64,000 nt of DNA from an uncultured Bacilli bacterium (GTDB taxonomy: Bacteria > Bacillota_I > Bacilli_A > RF39 > UBA660), in the NCBI GenBank assembly GCA_934102215.1, contig CAKOSH010000005.1, positions 47,512 to 111,511 of the forward strand. Reading direction: 5' to 3'. A program made the translations under genes and the position numbers. The notes below the pieces were generated by a model. The model saw only the letters and a list, made by a program, of their open reading frames with translations. It ran no database searches and had not been told where the DNA came from. Positions 32,966 through 43,211 of this stretch are shown in pieces. Each line of letters starts with the position of its first letter. The stretch's first letter is position 1.

Positions 32966-34294
32966 ATGGATTATAAAAATGCCTGTAAAATATTTGGCGT
33001 AAATGAAACTGATTCACTAGAAAGTATTCTAGAAAAGTATAATGCACTTGTAAAAATTTGTGAAGAAGACATACAAAAATATAGTGATTATATTTCTAAA
33101 AAAATATTAGAGGAATTAAAAGAAGCATTCAAAATTATTTGTAAGTATCATAAAACCGGTAAAAAAGATAATACTACCTCACCTAGCACTAATATAAATA
33201 AAAAAGAAATAGAAACAAATCGTACTACCCTGCCTAACACTGGTATAAGTAAAAAGATAAATAAAGTAAAGAAAGATTCTCTTAGTGTGGATGATATTAT
33301 TTCTGAACATATTAAAGATGCTAAGCGAAAAGGTAAAAAGGAATATCAAGAACTTTTAGATGGAGAAGAATATGATTCTTTTGTAGATAAATTTTGTGAT
33401 GCATGTGAAAAAGATGAAAATATTTCTTTTTACTTAAAAAGAACTCACATTGACTACTCTGTTTGCTTTTATTTAAATTATTACGAGAAATACTATAAAC
33501 TTTGTCTTAAACATAATATAATTCCAGAAACTGTTATGAGTTGGCTTATTGGTTATAGTAAAATTGATGACTATTATAGATGTGGTTTTGGTCATATTAT
33601 AGGTACAACGGATGAGAATTGTTGCGCTATTGATGCTTATGTAAAAACTTATAATGAAGATATTATAAGAACAGGAAAAACTTTTTTTGATTTTTCAATG
33701 GAAACTTTTTTACAAAGAGTAAATGATGCCCAAGTAACTTTAAAAAAGAAAAGATATTGTATTCAAAGATATATACTTGATGATGTTAAATTATTTCAAA
33801 AATATGCTGATGAATATGTAAGTACAAAGCCAAAAATTGAATTTACTAAATTTTTAGATGGAAAAATGTTCAACTACTCTCCTCTAAATGTAAAACGTAA
33901 TATAGAAAAAATATTAGAAGATAGAGGATTTGATAATGTAACTGACGAAGAAATAATTGAAATTTTAAGAGCTGTCAAAGGAGATAACGGTATCAATGAA
34001 AAAACATATTCTAGAGATAATCTTCGTACTAAAAATACATTTATTACTATTCTAGTAGCTTATGCCGATAGATATGAATGTGGACAATGGGATTATTTAA
34101 CAAGTGATACTAGAAAACTTGTAGAATTATATTATGAAAGTAATTATTTCTTTAGAAATATGTCATTTGAGCATTTTTGTAAATTGATAGAAGATATTAA
34201 ATTACACTATGAGTCTCCAAAAGCATTTGAAAGACCAAAAGAAGAAGATATTGAAAAAGCTAAACCAATAATGAGAGAACTCAAAATTAAATAA
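32966..34294 (+). CDS. J-like domain protein 1 (degenerate J domain)
   Basis: 442 residues. The N-terminus (MDYKNACKIFGVNETDSLES) starts like a J domain, but the HPD tripeptide needed to stimulate Hsp70 is missing (YNALVKICEEDIQKYSD at that place). A Thr/Ser/Lys-rich linker (about 70-115) is unique to this copy. The long helical C-terminal region shares FLDGK-x-x-NYS, DRGFDNVTDEEIIEILRAV and NMSFEHFCKL with the next three genes. It is soluble. The function is unknown. Confidence 0.7.
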   Translation: MDYKNACKIFGVNETDSLESILEKYNALVKICEEDIQKYSDYISKKILEELKEAFKIICKYHKTGKKDNTTSPSTNINKKEIETNRTTLPNTGISKKINKVKKDSLSVDDIISEHIKDAKRKGKKEYQELLDGEEYDSFVDKFCDACEKDENISFYLKRTHIDYSVCFYLNYYEKYYKLCLKHNIIPETVMSWLIGYSKIDDYYRCGFGHIIGTTDENCCAIDAYVKTYNEDIIRTGKTFFDFSMETFLQRVNDAQVTLKKKRYCIQRYILDDVKLFQKYADEYVSTKPKIEFTKFLDGKMFNYSPLNVKRNIEKILEDRGFDNVTDEEIIEILRAVKGDNGINEKTYSRDNLRTKNTFITILVAYADRYECGQWDYLTSDTRKLVELYYESNYFFRNMSFEHFCKLIEDIKLHYESPKAFERPKEEDIEKAKPIMRELKIK

Positions 34295-34384
34295 ATGAGT
34301 TTTAATTCAATTTAACCATATTAATTTAGCTAAAAAATATAAATATTATGTGTTATTATAAACACAACTTAAGGAGGAAAAATT

Positions 34385-35482
34385 ATGTATTATAAAGAAG
34401 CATGTGAAATACTAGGCGTAAATGAAACTGATTCACTAGAAGATGTTAGAAACAAAGTTAAAGAAATACTAAAATTAATTAAAGGTAGTTATTTAGATCT
34501 TAATGATTATAAAATGAAATTTATGATTGATGATATAAATGGTGCATTTGATTATATATGTAAAAATTATGATAATGTTATAGTTAGAAAAGTACCACGA
34601 AATCGTGATTATCTTACTGTAAGTAATTTCATATCTAAATATAAGAAAGATAGTTTTGTAAGATATTATATGTATCATAATAGTATAAATTTCTATACAT
34701 TATATGAATATTACTATAAACAATATAGAGATATTTGTCTTCATTCGGGTAGAATTCCTATGTCAATCTACGCATGGTTAGCAGACTTTGATAAAGCTAA
34801 CACTTATCGTAAAAATATATTTGGCAATGATGCAAATTATGATATACATAAATTATTTGAGGAATATTCTAAAGCTATAATATATTTACATATACCCTTC
34901 TCTAAATACATTTTAGATACTGCAGTAGATGATATAAATGAACATAAAAAATATAAAATTAGTACTAAAACTTTAGAAAAATATTTAAATAAATATTTAC
35001 GTACTAAACCAAATGAATCATTTATGGAATATTTAGATCAAGTGATGATTGGATATTCTAAAACAAATGTTGATAAAACTATATCTAAAGTATTACAAGA
35101 TAAAGGATTTGATAATGTAAGTGATGAAGAGTTAATTGAAGTACTACGTGCTGTTACTGAACATCCAAAAGCAGAAAAAGATCCAAATTACATAAAAAAC
35201 ATTCGTAGTACTTATATGTATCAAATGATATTAACATACGTTGCAAAACATGATACTAACACTATTGAACTTACTAAAATGTTAGGAAAAGATATAGATT
35301 ATTTAGTTAGTGAATATGTATATAGTGAATTTTTTAATAAAATGTCATTTAAAGATTATTTATCATTAATGATATGTACTACTGCACTCAGCAAAACAGA
35401 AAATAAAGAATTAATATTTGAACTAGTTAATGAAGAAAACAATAATATGAGATTAAGATTAACTGATAAAGAAAATAAATAA
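34385..35482 (+). CDS. J-like domain protein 2 (degenerate J domain)
   Basis: 365 residues. The J-like start (YYKEACEILGVNETDSLEDV) lacks HPD (ILKLIKGSYLDLND). The body has KYKKDSFVRYYMYHNSINF, MSIYAWLADF, GFDNVSDEELIEVLRAV and KMSFKDYLSLM, close to copy 3. AAGGAGG precedes the ATG. Its leader duplicates that of copy 1, so gene and promoter were copied together. Confidence 0.7.
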   Translation: MYYKEACEILGVNETDSLEDVRNKVKEILKLIKGSYLDLNDYKMKFMIDDINGAFDYICKNYDNVIVRKVPRNRDYLTVSNFISKYKKDSFVRYYMYHNSINFYTLYEYYYKQYRDICLHSGRIPMSIYAWLADFDKANTYRKNIFGNDANYDIHKLFEEYSKAIIYLHIPFSKYILDTAVDDINEHKKYKISTKTLEKYLNKYLRTKPNESFMEYLDQVMIGYSKTNVDKTISKVLQDKGFDNVSDEELIEVLRAVTEHPKAEKDPNYIKNIRSTYMYQMILTYVAKHDTNTIELTKMLGKDIDYLVSEYVYSEFFNKMSFKDYLSLMICTTALSKTENKELIFELVNEENNNMRLRLTDKENK

Positions 35483-35512
35483 GAAAGTATAAGTAATTAA
35501 GGAGGATAATTT

Positions 35513-36634
35513 ATGAATTACGATGAAGCATGTAAAATATTAGGAGTAAGTAAAAATGATTCACTAGAAAAAATTAGAACAACATTTAGAGAAATATTAG
35601 AACTTAGTGTAATGAATACACCTAATGATGAAGAAATAGAAGAACATAAGAAAATGATCAAAGAAATAACTGATGCATTTGATACTATTTATGTGAATTA
35701 TGATAAAGATAAAAGAGAAAATAAGCCTAATAAAAAGCACATAAGAGAAGATGAATTTATTTCTAAATATAAAGATGATAGTTTTGTTTTATATTATGCA
35801 AAAAAAGCAGGAATAGGATTTCATTTTTTATATGAAAACTATTATAAAAAATATTATGAAACATGTTTAAGCAATAATCAAAAGCCAATGTCAATTCATG
35901 CATGGATAGCCCATTTTAGTAAAGTTAAAGACTATTGTAAAAATGGACTTGATGGATACTTATCTTCAAATATAAATGAATTATACAATGATTATATTGA
36001 ATCACTTTCTAGCACACCTACTATATCATTTGTATCTTTTGTTACTCGTTTAATTATGACAGATATAAATTCTGATGAAAGATACAAATTTAGTGAGAAA
36101 ACGCTTGAAAAATACATTAATGAATATATAAAAAGCAATTCAGGTATACCTTTTATGGAATTTTTAAATGGCAAAGTGCTTAACTACTCTCCAGAAAACG
36201 TTAGAAAAAATATATCTAAAATAGTTGATAGTAACTTTGATCTTGGAATTAATAATATAACTAATGAAGAATTATTTGAAATATTAAAAGCAATAACAGG
36301 AGATGTAAATATAGAAACTAATCCAAAATATAAAGCTAATCTTCGTTCTAAAGACACAGCAGCTGTGATTCTTGCCTATGTATCTAAAAATGATAAAGAT
36401 GTAATTACTTTAGCAGAAATGATTGGTAGTAATATTGATGTTCTTGCTAATGCATATATGTATTTAAGAAATGATACTGATATGTCATTCAAAGATTATT
36501 TATCATTAGTAGCTTGTGTTAAAGCACTTGATAAAGCTGATGATCATAATATAGTACTTGGATTAATTAACAATAACAATAAACATGTTAAAGTAGTACT
36601 AAAGAAAAATGAAAGTCAAATAATGCAAATGTAG
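35513..36634 (+). CDS. J-like domain protein 3 (degenerate J domain)
   Basis: 373 residues. The J-like start (NYDEACKILGVSKNDSLEKI) lacks HPD (ILELSVMNTPNDEE). Shared body motifs are SKYKDDSFVLYYAKKAGIGF, MSIHAWIAHFSK, FMEFLNGKVLNYS and DMSFKDYLSLVAC. It is 30 bases after copy 2, so probably the same mRNA, and is followed by a terminator. Confidence 0.7.
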   Translation: MNYDEACKILGVSKNDSLEKIRTTFREILELSVMNTPNDEEIEEHKKMIKEITDAFDTIYVNYDKDKRENKPNKKHIREDEFISKYKDDSFVLYYAKKAGIGFHFLYENYYKKYYETCLSNNQKPMSIHAWIAHFSKVKDYCKNGLDGYLSSNINELYNDYIESLSSTPTISFVSFVTRLIMTDINSDERYKFSEKTLEKYINEYIKSNSGIPFMEFLNGKVLNYSPENVRKNISKIVDSNFDLGINNITNEELFEILKAITGDVNIETNPKYKANLRSKDTAAVILAYVSKNDKDVITLAEMIGSNIDVLANAYMYLRNDTDMSFKDYLSLVACVKALDKADDHNIVLGLINNNNKHVKVVLKKNESQIMQM

Positions 36635-36654
36635 TAGACATAAGTCTACTTTTT
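36633..36654 (+). terminator. Terminator after J-like protein 3
   Basis: Stem AGTAGAC/GTCTACT with loop ATAA and TTTTT. The stop codon overlaps the 5' arm. Confidence 0.8.
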
Positions 36655-36656
36655 CA

Positions 36657-36685
36657 TTGAAAAAAAGATATTAGCATGATATAAT
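36657..36685 (+). promoter_or_regulatory. Promoter of the canonical J-domain gene
   Basis: TTGAAA, 17-base spacer, TATAAT, placed directly after the preceding terminator. Confidence 0.8.
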
Positions 36686-36719
36686 ATAGCCAATTTTTTA
36701 AAAAGGGGAAAAGATTATA

Positions 36720-37748
36720 ATGAATTACAATGAAGCATGCAATATTTTAGGTGTAAATAAAAATGATACGCTTGAAGATATAAAAAAGAAATATAGGGAA
36801 CTTGCTACTAAATACCATCCAGATATAAATAAAGAAAAGGATGCTACTGAAAAGACACAACAAATTAATTTAGCTTTTGAATTCATATGTAAAAATTATA
36901 ACAATAGAAAAATTGAATTTTGTAAATTATCATATGAAGAATTTATGAAAAAATATAAAAGAAATGGAAGAATAATATATTATTTACAATGCTTACATAT
37001 GAGCTTTGATGCTTTATATTATAAATATTCTGAGTATTTTGATGCTTGTACTGATAGTAATGTACAACCCCAAGATTTATTTTCATGGTTAAAAGATTAT
37101 GAAAGTGGCCTTAAATATGCTAATATAGCTTCATATAAAACAGCACATTATATATATACTGCATATATCATTACAAAAAGTTTTGTATCTAAAACATTTA
37201 CAGAATATGTACTCGATTACATATCAAAAGCAATGAAAAGCCACGGATATAATATTAATCCTTTTGACCTTTCAAATTTTATTGATGAATATTTAGCAAG
37301 TGGAGTTAACATTACTTTTAATGAATGGCTAAATCAAAAAATTAAAGATAATATAATAAACAGAATAAATATAAATATAGATAATATAATACGTAGTGGA
37401 GGTTTTAATGGAGTTACTGATGCAGATGTATATGAAATACTAGTTTTTATAACAGGTAAAACTATATTTGATGATAGATACTATCCACCTAAAAATATAA
37501 ATACACTTAAGTTAATACTTGCATACGTTGCAAAACAAAATAGCAATATCGTACTTTTAGCAAATTTACTTAACAGCAATATAGAAACACTAGTTGAATC
37601 TTATTTTAATTCTAAATATAGATATAGTGCAACTTTTAATGATTATTTAGTAGCATTATCCAAAATCGCTTTAGATGAAAAATCTGATAATGTTGATAAT
37701 GTCAATAGAATAGTAAAAGAAATAAGTTACTCTAAAAAACAAATTTAA
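36720..37748 (+). CDS. J-domain protein 4 with intact HPD motif
   Basis: 342 residues. The J domain is complete: NYNEACNILGVNKNDTLEDI, then YRELATKYHPDINKEKD (HPD at about 33-35) and a final helix. This copy should be able to call on DnaK. The long C-terminal part is homologous to the three degenerate copies (FNEWLNQKIK, GGFNGVTDADVYEIL, ATFNDYLVALS). There is no Gly/Phe region or zinc finger, so it is a class C (type III) J protein. It has its own promoter, which separates its control from the other copies. Confidence 0.8.
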   Translation: MNYNEACNILGVNKNDTLEDIKKKYRELATKYHPDINKEKDATEKTQQINLAFEFICKNYNNRKIEFCKLSYEEFMKKYKRNGRIIYYLQCLHMSFDALYYKYSEYFDACTDSNVQPQDLFSWLKDYESGLKYANIASYKTAHYIYTAYIITKSFVSKTFTEYVLDYISKAMKSHGYNINPFDLSNFIDEYLASGVNITFNEWLNQKIKDNIINRININIDNIIRSGGFNGVTDADVYEILVFITGKTIFDDRYYPPKNINTLKLILAYVAKQNSNIVLLANLLNSNIETLVESYFNSKYRYSATFNDYLVALSKIALDEKSDNVDNVNRIVKEISYSKKQI

Positions 37749-37754
37749 AAAATA

Positions 37755-37783
37755 TTGACTATTACCCTACTATATTGTATATT
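37755..37783 (+). promoter_or_regulatory. Promoter of the transglutaminase-like gene
   Basis: TTGACT, 17-base spacer, TATATT, a few bases after the stop codon of the preceding gene. Confidence 0.7.
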
Positions 37784-37805
37784 TGATTTAGAAAGTAAGG
37801 TAAAT

Positions 37806-38726
37806 ATGACAAGAACTGAAAAATTATTATATATATTAGTGTTTTTAGTGATAAGTTTTATAGCATTTTTATTCTTTCAAAATTTTGATAAGATAAATAA
37901 TGATGTAAATAACTTTATTACTAATATGAAAGAACCAAAGATAAATGTTCCAGAAGAAAAAACTGTTTATAATAGAAAATATTCTTTTGAAACAGTACAT
38001 GAAACTGATAACTTTATTCCTAAAAATATAGATGATATTAAAAATATATATTTTACTGTATTGAATAAAGGTTGGGATGAATTTACATTTTATTGTGATA
38101 AAGATTATGATAATTGTGCTAATGATGTTAAAACTATAGCTAATGACAGTGAATATATTAATTTAATAAATAATTATGTTAGTCCATTTAACTCATATAA
38201 AAAATATAATACGGTTATCACTAATGATAATGAAATAAGTGTTTTAATAGAAAAATTATATACTAATGATGAAATTGATAAGATTAATGTGAAATTAAAT
38301 TCAATATTTACTCAGCTTGGTATTAATGATACTATAAGTAGTGCTAATATAAAGAAATTACATGATTATGTAATTGATAATATTAAGTATGATGAAGAAT
38401 ATAAAGAAAATAATAGAGAATCTGTATCTAATAAGGCTTATGGTGCTTTATTTAATGGTGTTGCTTTATGTAGTGGTTATACTGATACTTTAGCATTAAT
38501 GCTTGATAAATTACATATTCCAAACTTTAAAGTTACAAGTAGTGAACATGTATGGAATGTTATATATTATAATGGCAAATGGACTCATATAGATGCTACA
38601 TGGGATGATGATGAAGTAAATAAAAATAACCAACATAATTTCTATATGATAACAACTGATGAACTATTAAAGAAAGATAAAAAAGAACATAATTTCAATA
38701 TAAACGATTATTTAGAATTAAAATAG
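37806..38726 (+). CDS. Membrane-anchored transglutaminase-like protein
   Basis: 306 residues. An N-terminal anchor (about 6-27) is followed by an outside region and a transglutaminase-like (papain-fold) core with the triad Cys in VALCSGYTDTLALML, His in SEHVWNVIYY and Asp in WTHIDATWDD. Such bacterial domains are usually wall-linked proteases or cross-linkers. AAGGT before the ATG at 37806 decides the start; a TTG 17 codons upstream lies in the promoter and is rejected. Confidence 0.85.
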   Translation: MTRTEKLLYILVFLVISFIAFLFFQNFDKINNDVNNFITNMKEPKINVPEEKTVYNRKYSFETVHETDNFIPKNIDDIKNIYFTVLNKGWDEFTFYCDKDYDNCANDVKTIANDSEYINLINNYVSPFNSYKKYNTVITNDNEISVLIEKLYTNDEIDKINVKLNSIFTQLGINDTISSANIKKLHDYVIDNIKYDEEYKENNRESVSNKAYGALFNGVALCSGYTDTLALMLDKLHIPNFKVTSSEHVWNVIYYNGKWTHIDATWDDDEVNKNNQHNFYMITTDELLKKDKKEHNFNINDYLELK

Positions 38727-38750
38727 ACTTAAGTTTTCTTAAGTCTATTT
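38721..38750. terminator. Bidirectional terminator between convergent genes
   Basis: A perfect 13-bp stem AAATAGACTTAAG/CTTAAGTCTATTT with loop TTTT, shared by the transglutaminase-like gene and the lipoprotein gene ending at 38745. Confidence 0.85.
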
Positions 38751-39035
38751 TGTTAGTTTACGAATAAATTCTTTTTGTGATTCACTACTTTTATCAATTT
38801 TATAAAGATCTGAGCTTGGCATTATCATATGTGATCCATCTTCAAAGACCAATTCTACTCTACCACTATTATAGGCACGAAAGAAAGTTACATTTTCTAT
38901 TTCTATGAGTTCTCCTTCTATTTCAACATAATATCCATAGTCTGGTTTACTATTATTTTTAGAGCAACCGCTCATTAGTGATAATGTTGCTACTCCAGCA
39001 AGTAACAATGCTTTTAATTCTCTTCTACTTTTCAC
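38745..39035 (-). CDS. Small putative lipoprotein
   Basis: 96 residues with a signal peptide (MKSRRELKALLLAGVATLSL) and a lipobox LMSGC (Cys about 24). The mature part has a small beta-rich domain (YYVEIEGELIEI, VELVFEDGSHMIMP). Its start overlaps the end of miaA by 11 bases. It is the last gene of the yqeG-yqeH-mutL-miaA operon. No family is recognised. Confidence 0.75.
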   Translation of the reverse strand: MKSRRELKALLLAGVATLSLMSGCSKNNSKPDYGYYVEIEGELIEIENVTFFRAYNSGRVELVFEDGSHMIMPSSDLYKIDKSSESQKEFIRKLTK

Positions 39036-39918
39036 ATAAACCTCCCAAATAATTTTCTATTTCTTTTATTGTATCATAAAAGTTATCATAATTTACATTA
39101 AACCATTTAATATCTTTCATTTGATTATTAAACCAAGTAAATTGTCTTTTAGCATATCTTCTTGTATTTCTTTTGATTAATTCTTTTGCTTCATCTAAGC
39201 TTATATTACCATTAAAATATTCATTTAATTCTCTATATCCAATTATATTAGTATAATTTTTAAGATTCATTTTATATAGTCTTTCTGCTTCATCAAGTAA
39301 TCCTTCATTAAACATAGAGTCTACTCTTTTATCTAACATTTTATATAATGTTTCTCTATCACTTTTAAGACCAATACTAATAAAATTATATAGTTTATTA
39401 TTGATTTCATCTGTTTTCTTAATAACTTTACCTGTTTCATAATAGTGTTTTAAGAATCCTTCTAAACGTTGTCTATTATTTATATGAATATCACTTTGAG
39501 GATCAAGAGCTAATACTTTACTCTTTAATTCTTCATTTGAATACTTACTAAAATCAATATCAATTTCTTTTTTATCTTCTAAAATATAATTATAAAGAAG
39601 CGCTTTTACATATAATCCACTACCACCTACTATAATGACATTCTTATTTTCACTTATAAATTTATCAAGTAAACGTCTTCCATCTTTTTGATAATCATAA
39701 AGTGTATAATCTTCATTAAGTGAAACTGTGTCAAATAAATAGTGTTCTATATTTTCTTTTTCATTTTCTTTTATCTTTGCTGTTGCGATTAATGGTTCAG
39801 TATAAACTTGTGTTGAATCTGCATTAAGTATTACTGCATCATATTTTTTAGCAAGTTCTATAGATAAAGCTGTTTTACCTGTACCAGTTGGCCCTACTAT
39901 TAATATTATCTTACTCAT
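39025..39918 (-). CDS. miaA: tRNA dimethylallyltransferase
   Basis: 297 residues. P-loop GPTGTGKTALSIELAK (8-23), DSTQVYTEP and KRQFTWFNNQ are diagnostic. It adds an isopentenyl group to A37 of tRNAs reading UNN codons. It lies three bases after mutL on the same strand, the common mutL-miaA order. Confidence 0.96.
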   Translation of the reverse strand: MSKIILIVGPTGTGKTALSIELAKKYDAVILNADSTQVYTEPLIATAKIKENEKENIEHYLFDTVSLNEDYTLYDYQKDGRRLLDKFISENKNVIIVGGSGLYVKALLYNYILEDKKEIDIDFSKYSNEELKSKVLALDPQSDIHINNRQRLEGFLKHYYETGKVIKKTDEINNKLYNFISIGLKSDRETLYKMLDKRVDSMFNEGLLDEAERLYKMNLKNYTNIIGYRELNEYFNGNISLDEAKELIKRNTRRYAKRQFTWFNNQMKDIKWFNVNYDNFYDTIKEIENYLGGLCEK

Positions 39919-39921
39919 AAT

Positions 39922-41652
39922 TTACTCCGTACTAACTCTCTTAAATAATTTTTCAAGTTCATAAACTGGATACTTAATAATAGTTGGTCTACCATGAGGA
40001 CAAGTATATGGAAATTTACATCTAAATAGTCCATTAATGAGTTCTTCTTGTTCTTTATATCCAATATTTGTATTTGCTTTAACACTCATCTTACATGCAA
40101 GCCTAATAGCTGCTTTCTCATTAAATTTAACTCTATCAAATCCGCCTTTAAATTCACCAACAAGTTCAAATATTCTTCGTATACTTTCTTCTTCAAATCC
40201 TTCTTTTAACCATGATGGATGAGATGTAACTCTAAAAGTGTTAATACCAAATTCTTCTACTTCAAATCCAAGCTTATAAAGTTCATCTATATGTTCTTTT
40301 ATATTCATAAATTCATTATGAGAATACTCTAGTTGTATTGGAAATAACATGCTTGTAGTATATACTTCTTTTTCTTCTAGTGCTTTCATATATCTTTCAT
40401 AATTAATTCTTTCATTAGCTGCATGTATATCTATCATATACATAATATCTTCATCTTGAGCAATAAGATAAGTTCCAAGTGCTAAACCTACTGGCTTTAT
40501 AAACACATCTTCCTTTTTAACTTCTTCGCTATCATAACTTTCTTCATCTTCATTAACATTAAAGTTAAGTCTCAGTGCTTCAATAGTTCTAAAATTATTT
40601 TCTTTTTCATCTTCTGTTAAAGCAAGATCTTCACTCTTCTTAGTTTCAGTATATCCTTTAAATGTATTATCACTTTCATTAATCGCACTTCTAATAGTAC
40701 TAAAAAGTAAATCATTTAAACTTTCTAATTTAGAAAACTTTATATCTTGTTTAGTTGGATGTATATTAACATCAATAAGCGTTGGATCTGTTTCAATAGA
40801 TATAACAACTATTGGAAATTTATTTTCAGCAAGAACTGTATGATATGCATCTTTTATAGTCCTGTTAACTGATAAATTTGATACAACTCTTCCATTTACA
40901 AGTGTTATCATATAATTTCTGTTAGACTTTGATATATTTAAGTTACTTATATAACCATGAATAATATAATCATAGTTTTCAGCATCAATTTTAATCATAT
41001 TTTTAGCAGTATTGTAACCAAATATCTCATGTATACATTTATACATATCATTACTACCTGATGTTCTAAATATCTCTTTATTATCATTTATAAGTGTAAA
41101 AGATATATCTGGGTGTGATAAAGCAATCTTTTCTAAAAATCCTACTGTCAAAGATAATTCTGCTTGTAAACTTTTCATAAATTTAAGTCTTGCTGGTGTA
41201 TTATAAAATAACTCACTTACTTCTATAATAGTACCATTTCTCATACTACCTACTTTATTTACTAAAAATTTACCATCTTTAATAACAAGATAAGTAGATT
41301 CATTACCATCATATGTATCAAGTGAAACATTACTTACAGATGATATAGCAGCAAGTGCTTCACCACGAAATCCAAGAGTATTAATAAAATATAAATCATT
41401 TTCATTCTTTATTTTAGAAGTAGCATGTCTACTAAAGCAAAGCATCGCATCATCCTTACTCATTCCACATCCATCATCTACTATTTTAATAAGTTTAGTT
41501 CCACTTAAAAGTAGTTCAACTTTAATATTTTTGCTTCCTGCATCAATACTATTTTCAACAAGTTCTTTTACTACATTACCTATTCTTTCGACTACTTCAC
41601 CAGCCGCTATTTTATTAGCTAAACTTTCACTCATTACATTTATTTTATTCAT
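39922..41652 (-). CDS. mutL: DNA mismatch repair protein MutL
   Basis: 576 residues. The N-terminal GHKL ATPase has NSIDAGSKNIKV, DDGCGM, RHATSKI and GFRGEALAAISS. The C-terminal dimerisation/endonuclease domain has IDIHAANERINYE (the DQHAxxER motif with Gln to Ile), ACKMSVKAN and CPHGRPTI. The metal-binding residues look complete, so nicking activity is expected, as in other MutL proteins of bacteria without MutH. Confidence 0.96.
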   Translation of the reverse strand: MNKINVMSESLANKIAAGEVVERIGNVVKELVENSIDAGSKNIKVELLLSGTKLIKIVDDGCGMSKDDAMLCFSRHATSKIKNENDLYFINTLGFRGEALAAISSVSNVSLDTYDGNESTYLVIKDGKFLVNKVGSMRNGTIIEVSELFYNTPARLKFMKSLQAELSLTVGFLEKIALSHPDISFTLINDNKEIFRTSGSNDMYKCIHEIFGYNTAKNMIKIDAENYDYIIHGYISNLNISKSNRNYMITLVNGRVVSNLSVNRTIKDAYHTVLAENKFPIVVISIETDPTLIDVNIHPTKQDIKFSKLESLNDLLFSTIRSAINESDNTFKGYTETKKSEDLALTEDEKENNFRTIEALRLNFNVNEDEESYDSEEVKKEDVFIKPVGLALGTYLIAQDEDIMYMIDIHAANERINYERYMKALEEKEVYTTSMLFPIQLEYSHNEFMNIKEHIDELYKLGFEVEEFGINTFRVTSHPSWLKEGFEEESIRRIFELVGEFKGGFDRVKFNEKAAIRLACKMSVKANTNIGYKEQEELINGLFRCKFPYTCPHGRPTIIKYPVYELEKLFKRVSTE

Positions 41653-42654
41653 CTAAATCATACTCTTTCTTTTACTAATCATCTTTTCATCTAAAGTATA
41701 TATTTTAATACTACCTTCTTTAGTTACTCTAATAAATCCAAGACCACTTACTACTACATCAGTGCCTTCTTCTACACTATAATTTATATTAGGCAAATGT
41801 CTTAATTTACTATTTTTATCTTTAACCTTTTCATATCTTAATTTATCATTCATATAAAAACTAAAACTATTTGTTTTATCACTAGTATTTTCTATTCTTA
41901 AAATATCATTTATTATTATTGAATAACCACTTCTTACTTGAAATGTCTTAACTCTTATTTCTTTTTTAGGATATAGTTTTACTACTTTATTATAATCTAC
42001 AAAATTATATATGGCATCTTTATCTATAAATCCAGGAGTATCAACAATAGTAAGTTTATTATTAAGTTTTATTGTTATATATGAAGCAGTAGTATTAGGT
42101 ATACTGCTTGTAGTGATAGTTGGACTTTTTAATGTACTTGTGAGTAAATGATTTATAAATGTACTTTTTCCACTATTAGTAAATCCTACTATATAAAGTC
42201 TTCTTACATTATCGTTCTTAACCTTATTTAAAAAATTATCTATATTATAATTCTTATATGAACTAATACACATAATATCTTCAGTATTACAAATATTATC
42301 TTTTATATAACTTATTATCTTTTTCTCTTTTAAACTCTTAGGTAATACATCTTTCTTAGTTATTAAAATATACTTTTTATTTTTAAATCTATTTATATAT
42401 TTTTTTATTGTATCATTTATGTTAAGAACATCTATTAAGAAAGCAACACTAGCCATATTATCACTATTAATGTTTCTTACTATACCATCTGTATCTACTT
42501 TTTTATCAAGTACACTATATTCTCCATAATGTTTTATTTTGAAACATCTTTCACAATAAAAAGATTTATCATATACACTTGATTTAATAAATCCTTCTTT
42601 ACCTGGACTTTCTGTTTGAAGTACTGATCCACATCCTAAACATTCTTTAGTCAT
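41653..42654 (-). CDS. yqeH: Ribosome biogenesis GTPase YqeH
   Basis: 333 residues from the ATG at 42654 (AAGGTG upstream). A zinc finger (CLGCGSVLQ ... CERCFKIKHYGEY) precedes a circularly permuted GTPase: the G4 motif TKKDVLPK comes before G1 GFTNSGKS and G3 DTPG. It is needed for 30S assembly in Bacillus. It overlaps yqeG by eight bases, which matches the Bacillus gene order. Confidence 0.94.
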   Translation of the reverse strand: MTKECLGCGSVLQTESPGKEGFIKSSVYDKSFYCERCFKIKHYGEYSVLDKKVDTDGIVRNINSDNMASVAFLIDVLNINDTIKKYINRFKNKKYILITKKDVLPKSLKEKKIISYIKDNICNTEDIMCISSYKNYNIDNFLNKVKNDNVRRLYIVGFTNSGKSTFINHLLTSTLKSPTITTSSIPNTTASYITIKLNNKLTIVDTPGFIDKDAIYNFVDYNKVVKLYPKKEIRVKTFQVRSGYSIIINDILRIENTSDKTNSFSFYMNDKLRYEKVKDKNSKLRHLPNINYSVEEGTDVVVSGLGFIRVTKEGSIKIYTLDEKMISKRKSMI

Positions 42655-43171
42655 AATATTCACCTTTTTTAAATACATCTTTCTTTTCTAAGCTACCATA
42701 TATAAATTTTTCAAATAATCTATTTATCCATGTGATACTATAATCATGTTCGCTCATTGGATTAACAAGTACACTTACTATATCAAGTCTATTCGCACCA
42801 TACACGTCTGTTAGTAATTGATCCCCTATTGCAGCTATTTCAGTATGTTTATATTTGAATTTTTCCATTATCTTTAGATATTTATCTTTTCTTGGCTTTA
42901 ATGAAAAAGCACAAGCATCAACACATAAATATGATTTAAATGGTTCTATTCTATGTTTAGGAGCATTAGACATTATAATAACTTTAAATCCCTTATCCTT
43001 TAATTCATCAAATAATTTCTTAAGTCTTTTAGTAGGCTTAATAACATGACTAGGTGTTATAGTATTATCTAAATCAAATAATAAGCATCTTACTCCTTTT
43101 TTATATAATTTATCATAATTTATATAATAAATACTTTTTTGATATATATCAGGCATAAATTTTTCTACCAT
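42647..43171 (-). CDS. yqeG: YqeG family HAD (IIIA) phosphatase
   Basis: 174 residues. HAD motifs: FDLDNTIT (catalytic Asp), IMSNAP, the Lys in SLKPRKDK, and AIGDQLLTDVYGANR. It is first in the operon with yqeH. The substrate is unknown; the family includes phosphatidylglycerophosphate phosphatase-like enzymes. Confidence 0.92.
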   Translation of the reverse strand: MVEKFMPDIYQKSIYYINYDKLYKKGVRCLLFDLDNTITPSHVIKPTKRLKKLFDELKDKGFKVIIMSNAPKHRIEPFKSYLCVDACAFSLKPRKDKYLKIMEKFKYKHTEIAAIGDQLLTDVYGANRLDIVSVLVNPMSEHDYSITWINRLFEKFIYGSLEKKDVFKKGEYYD

Positions 43172-43211
43172 TATTTCACATCCTTAGAAATATTATATCA
43201 ATTTTAATGTC

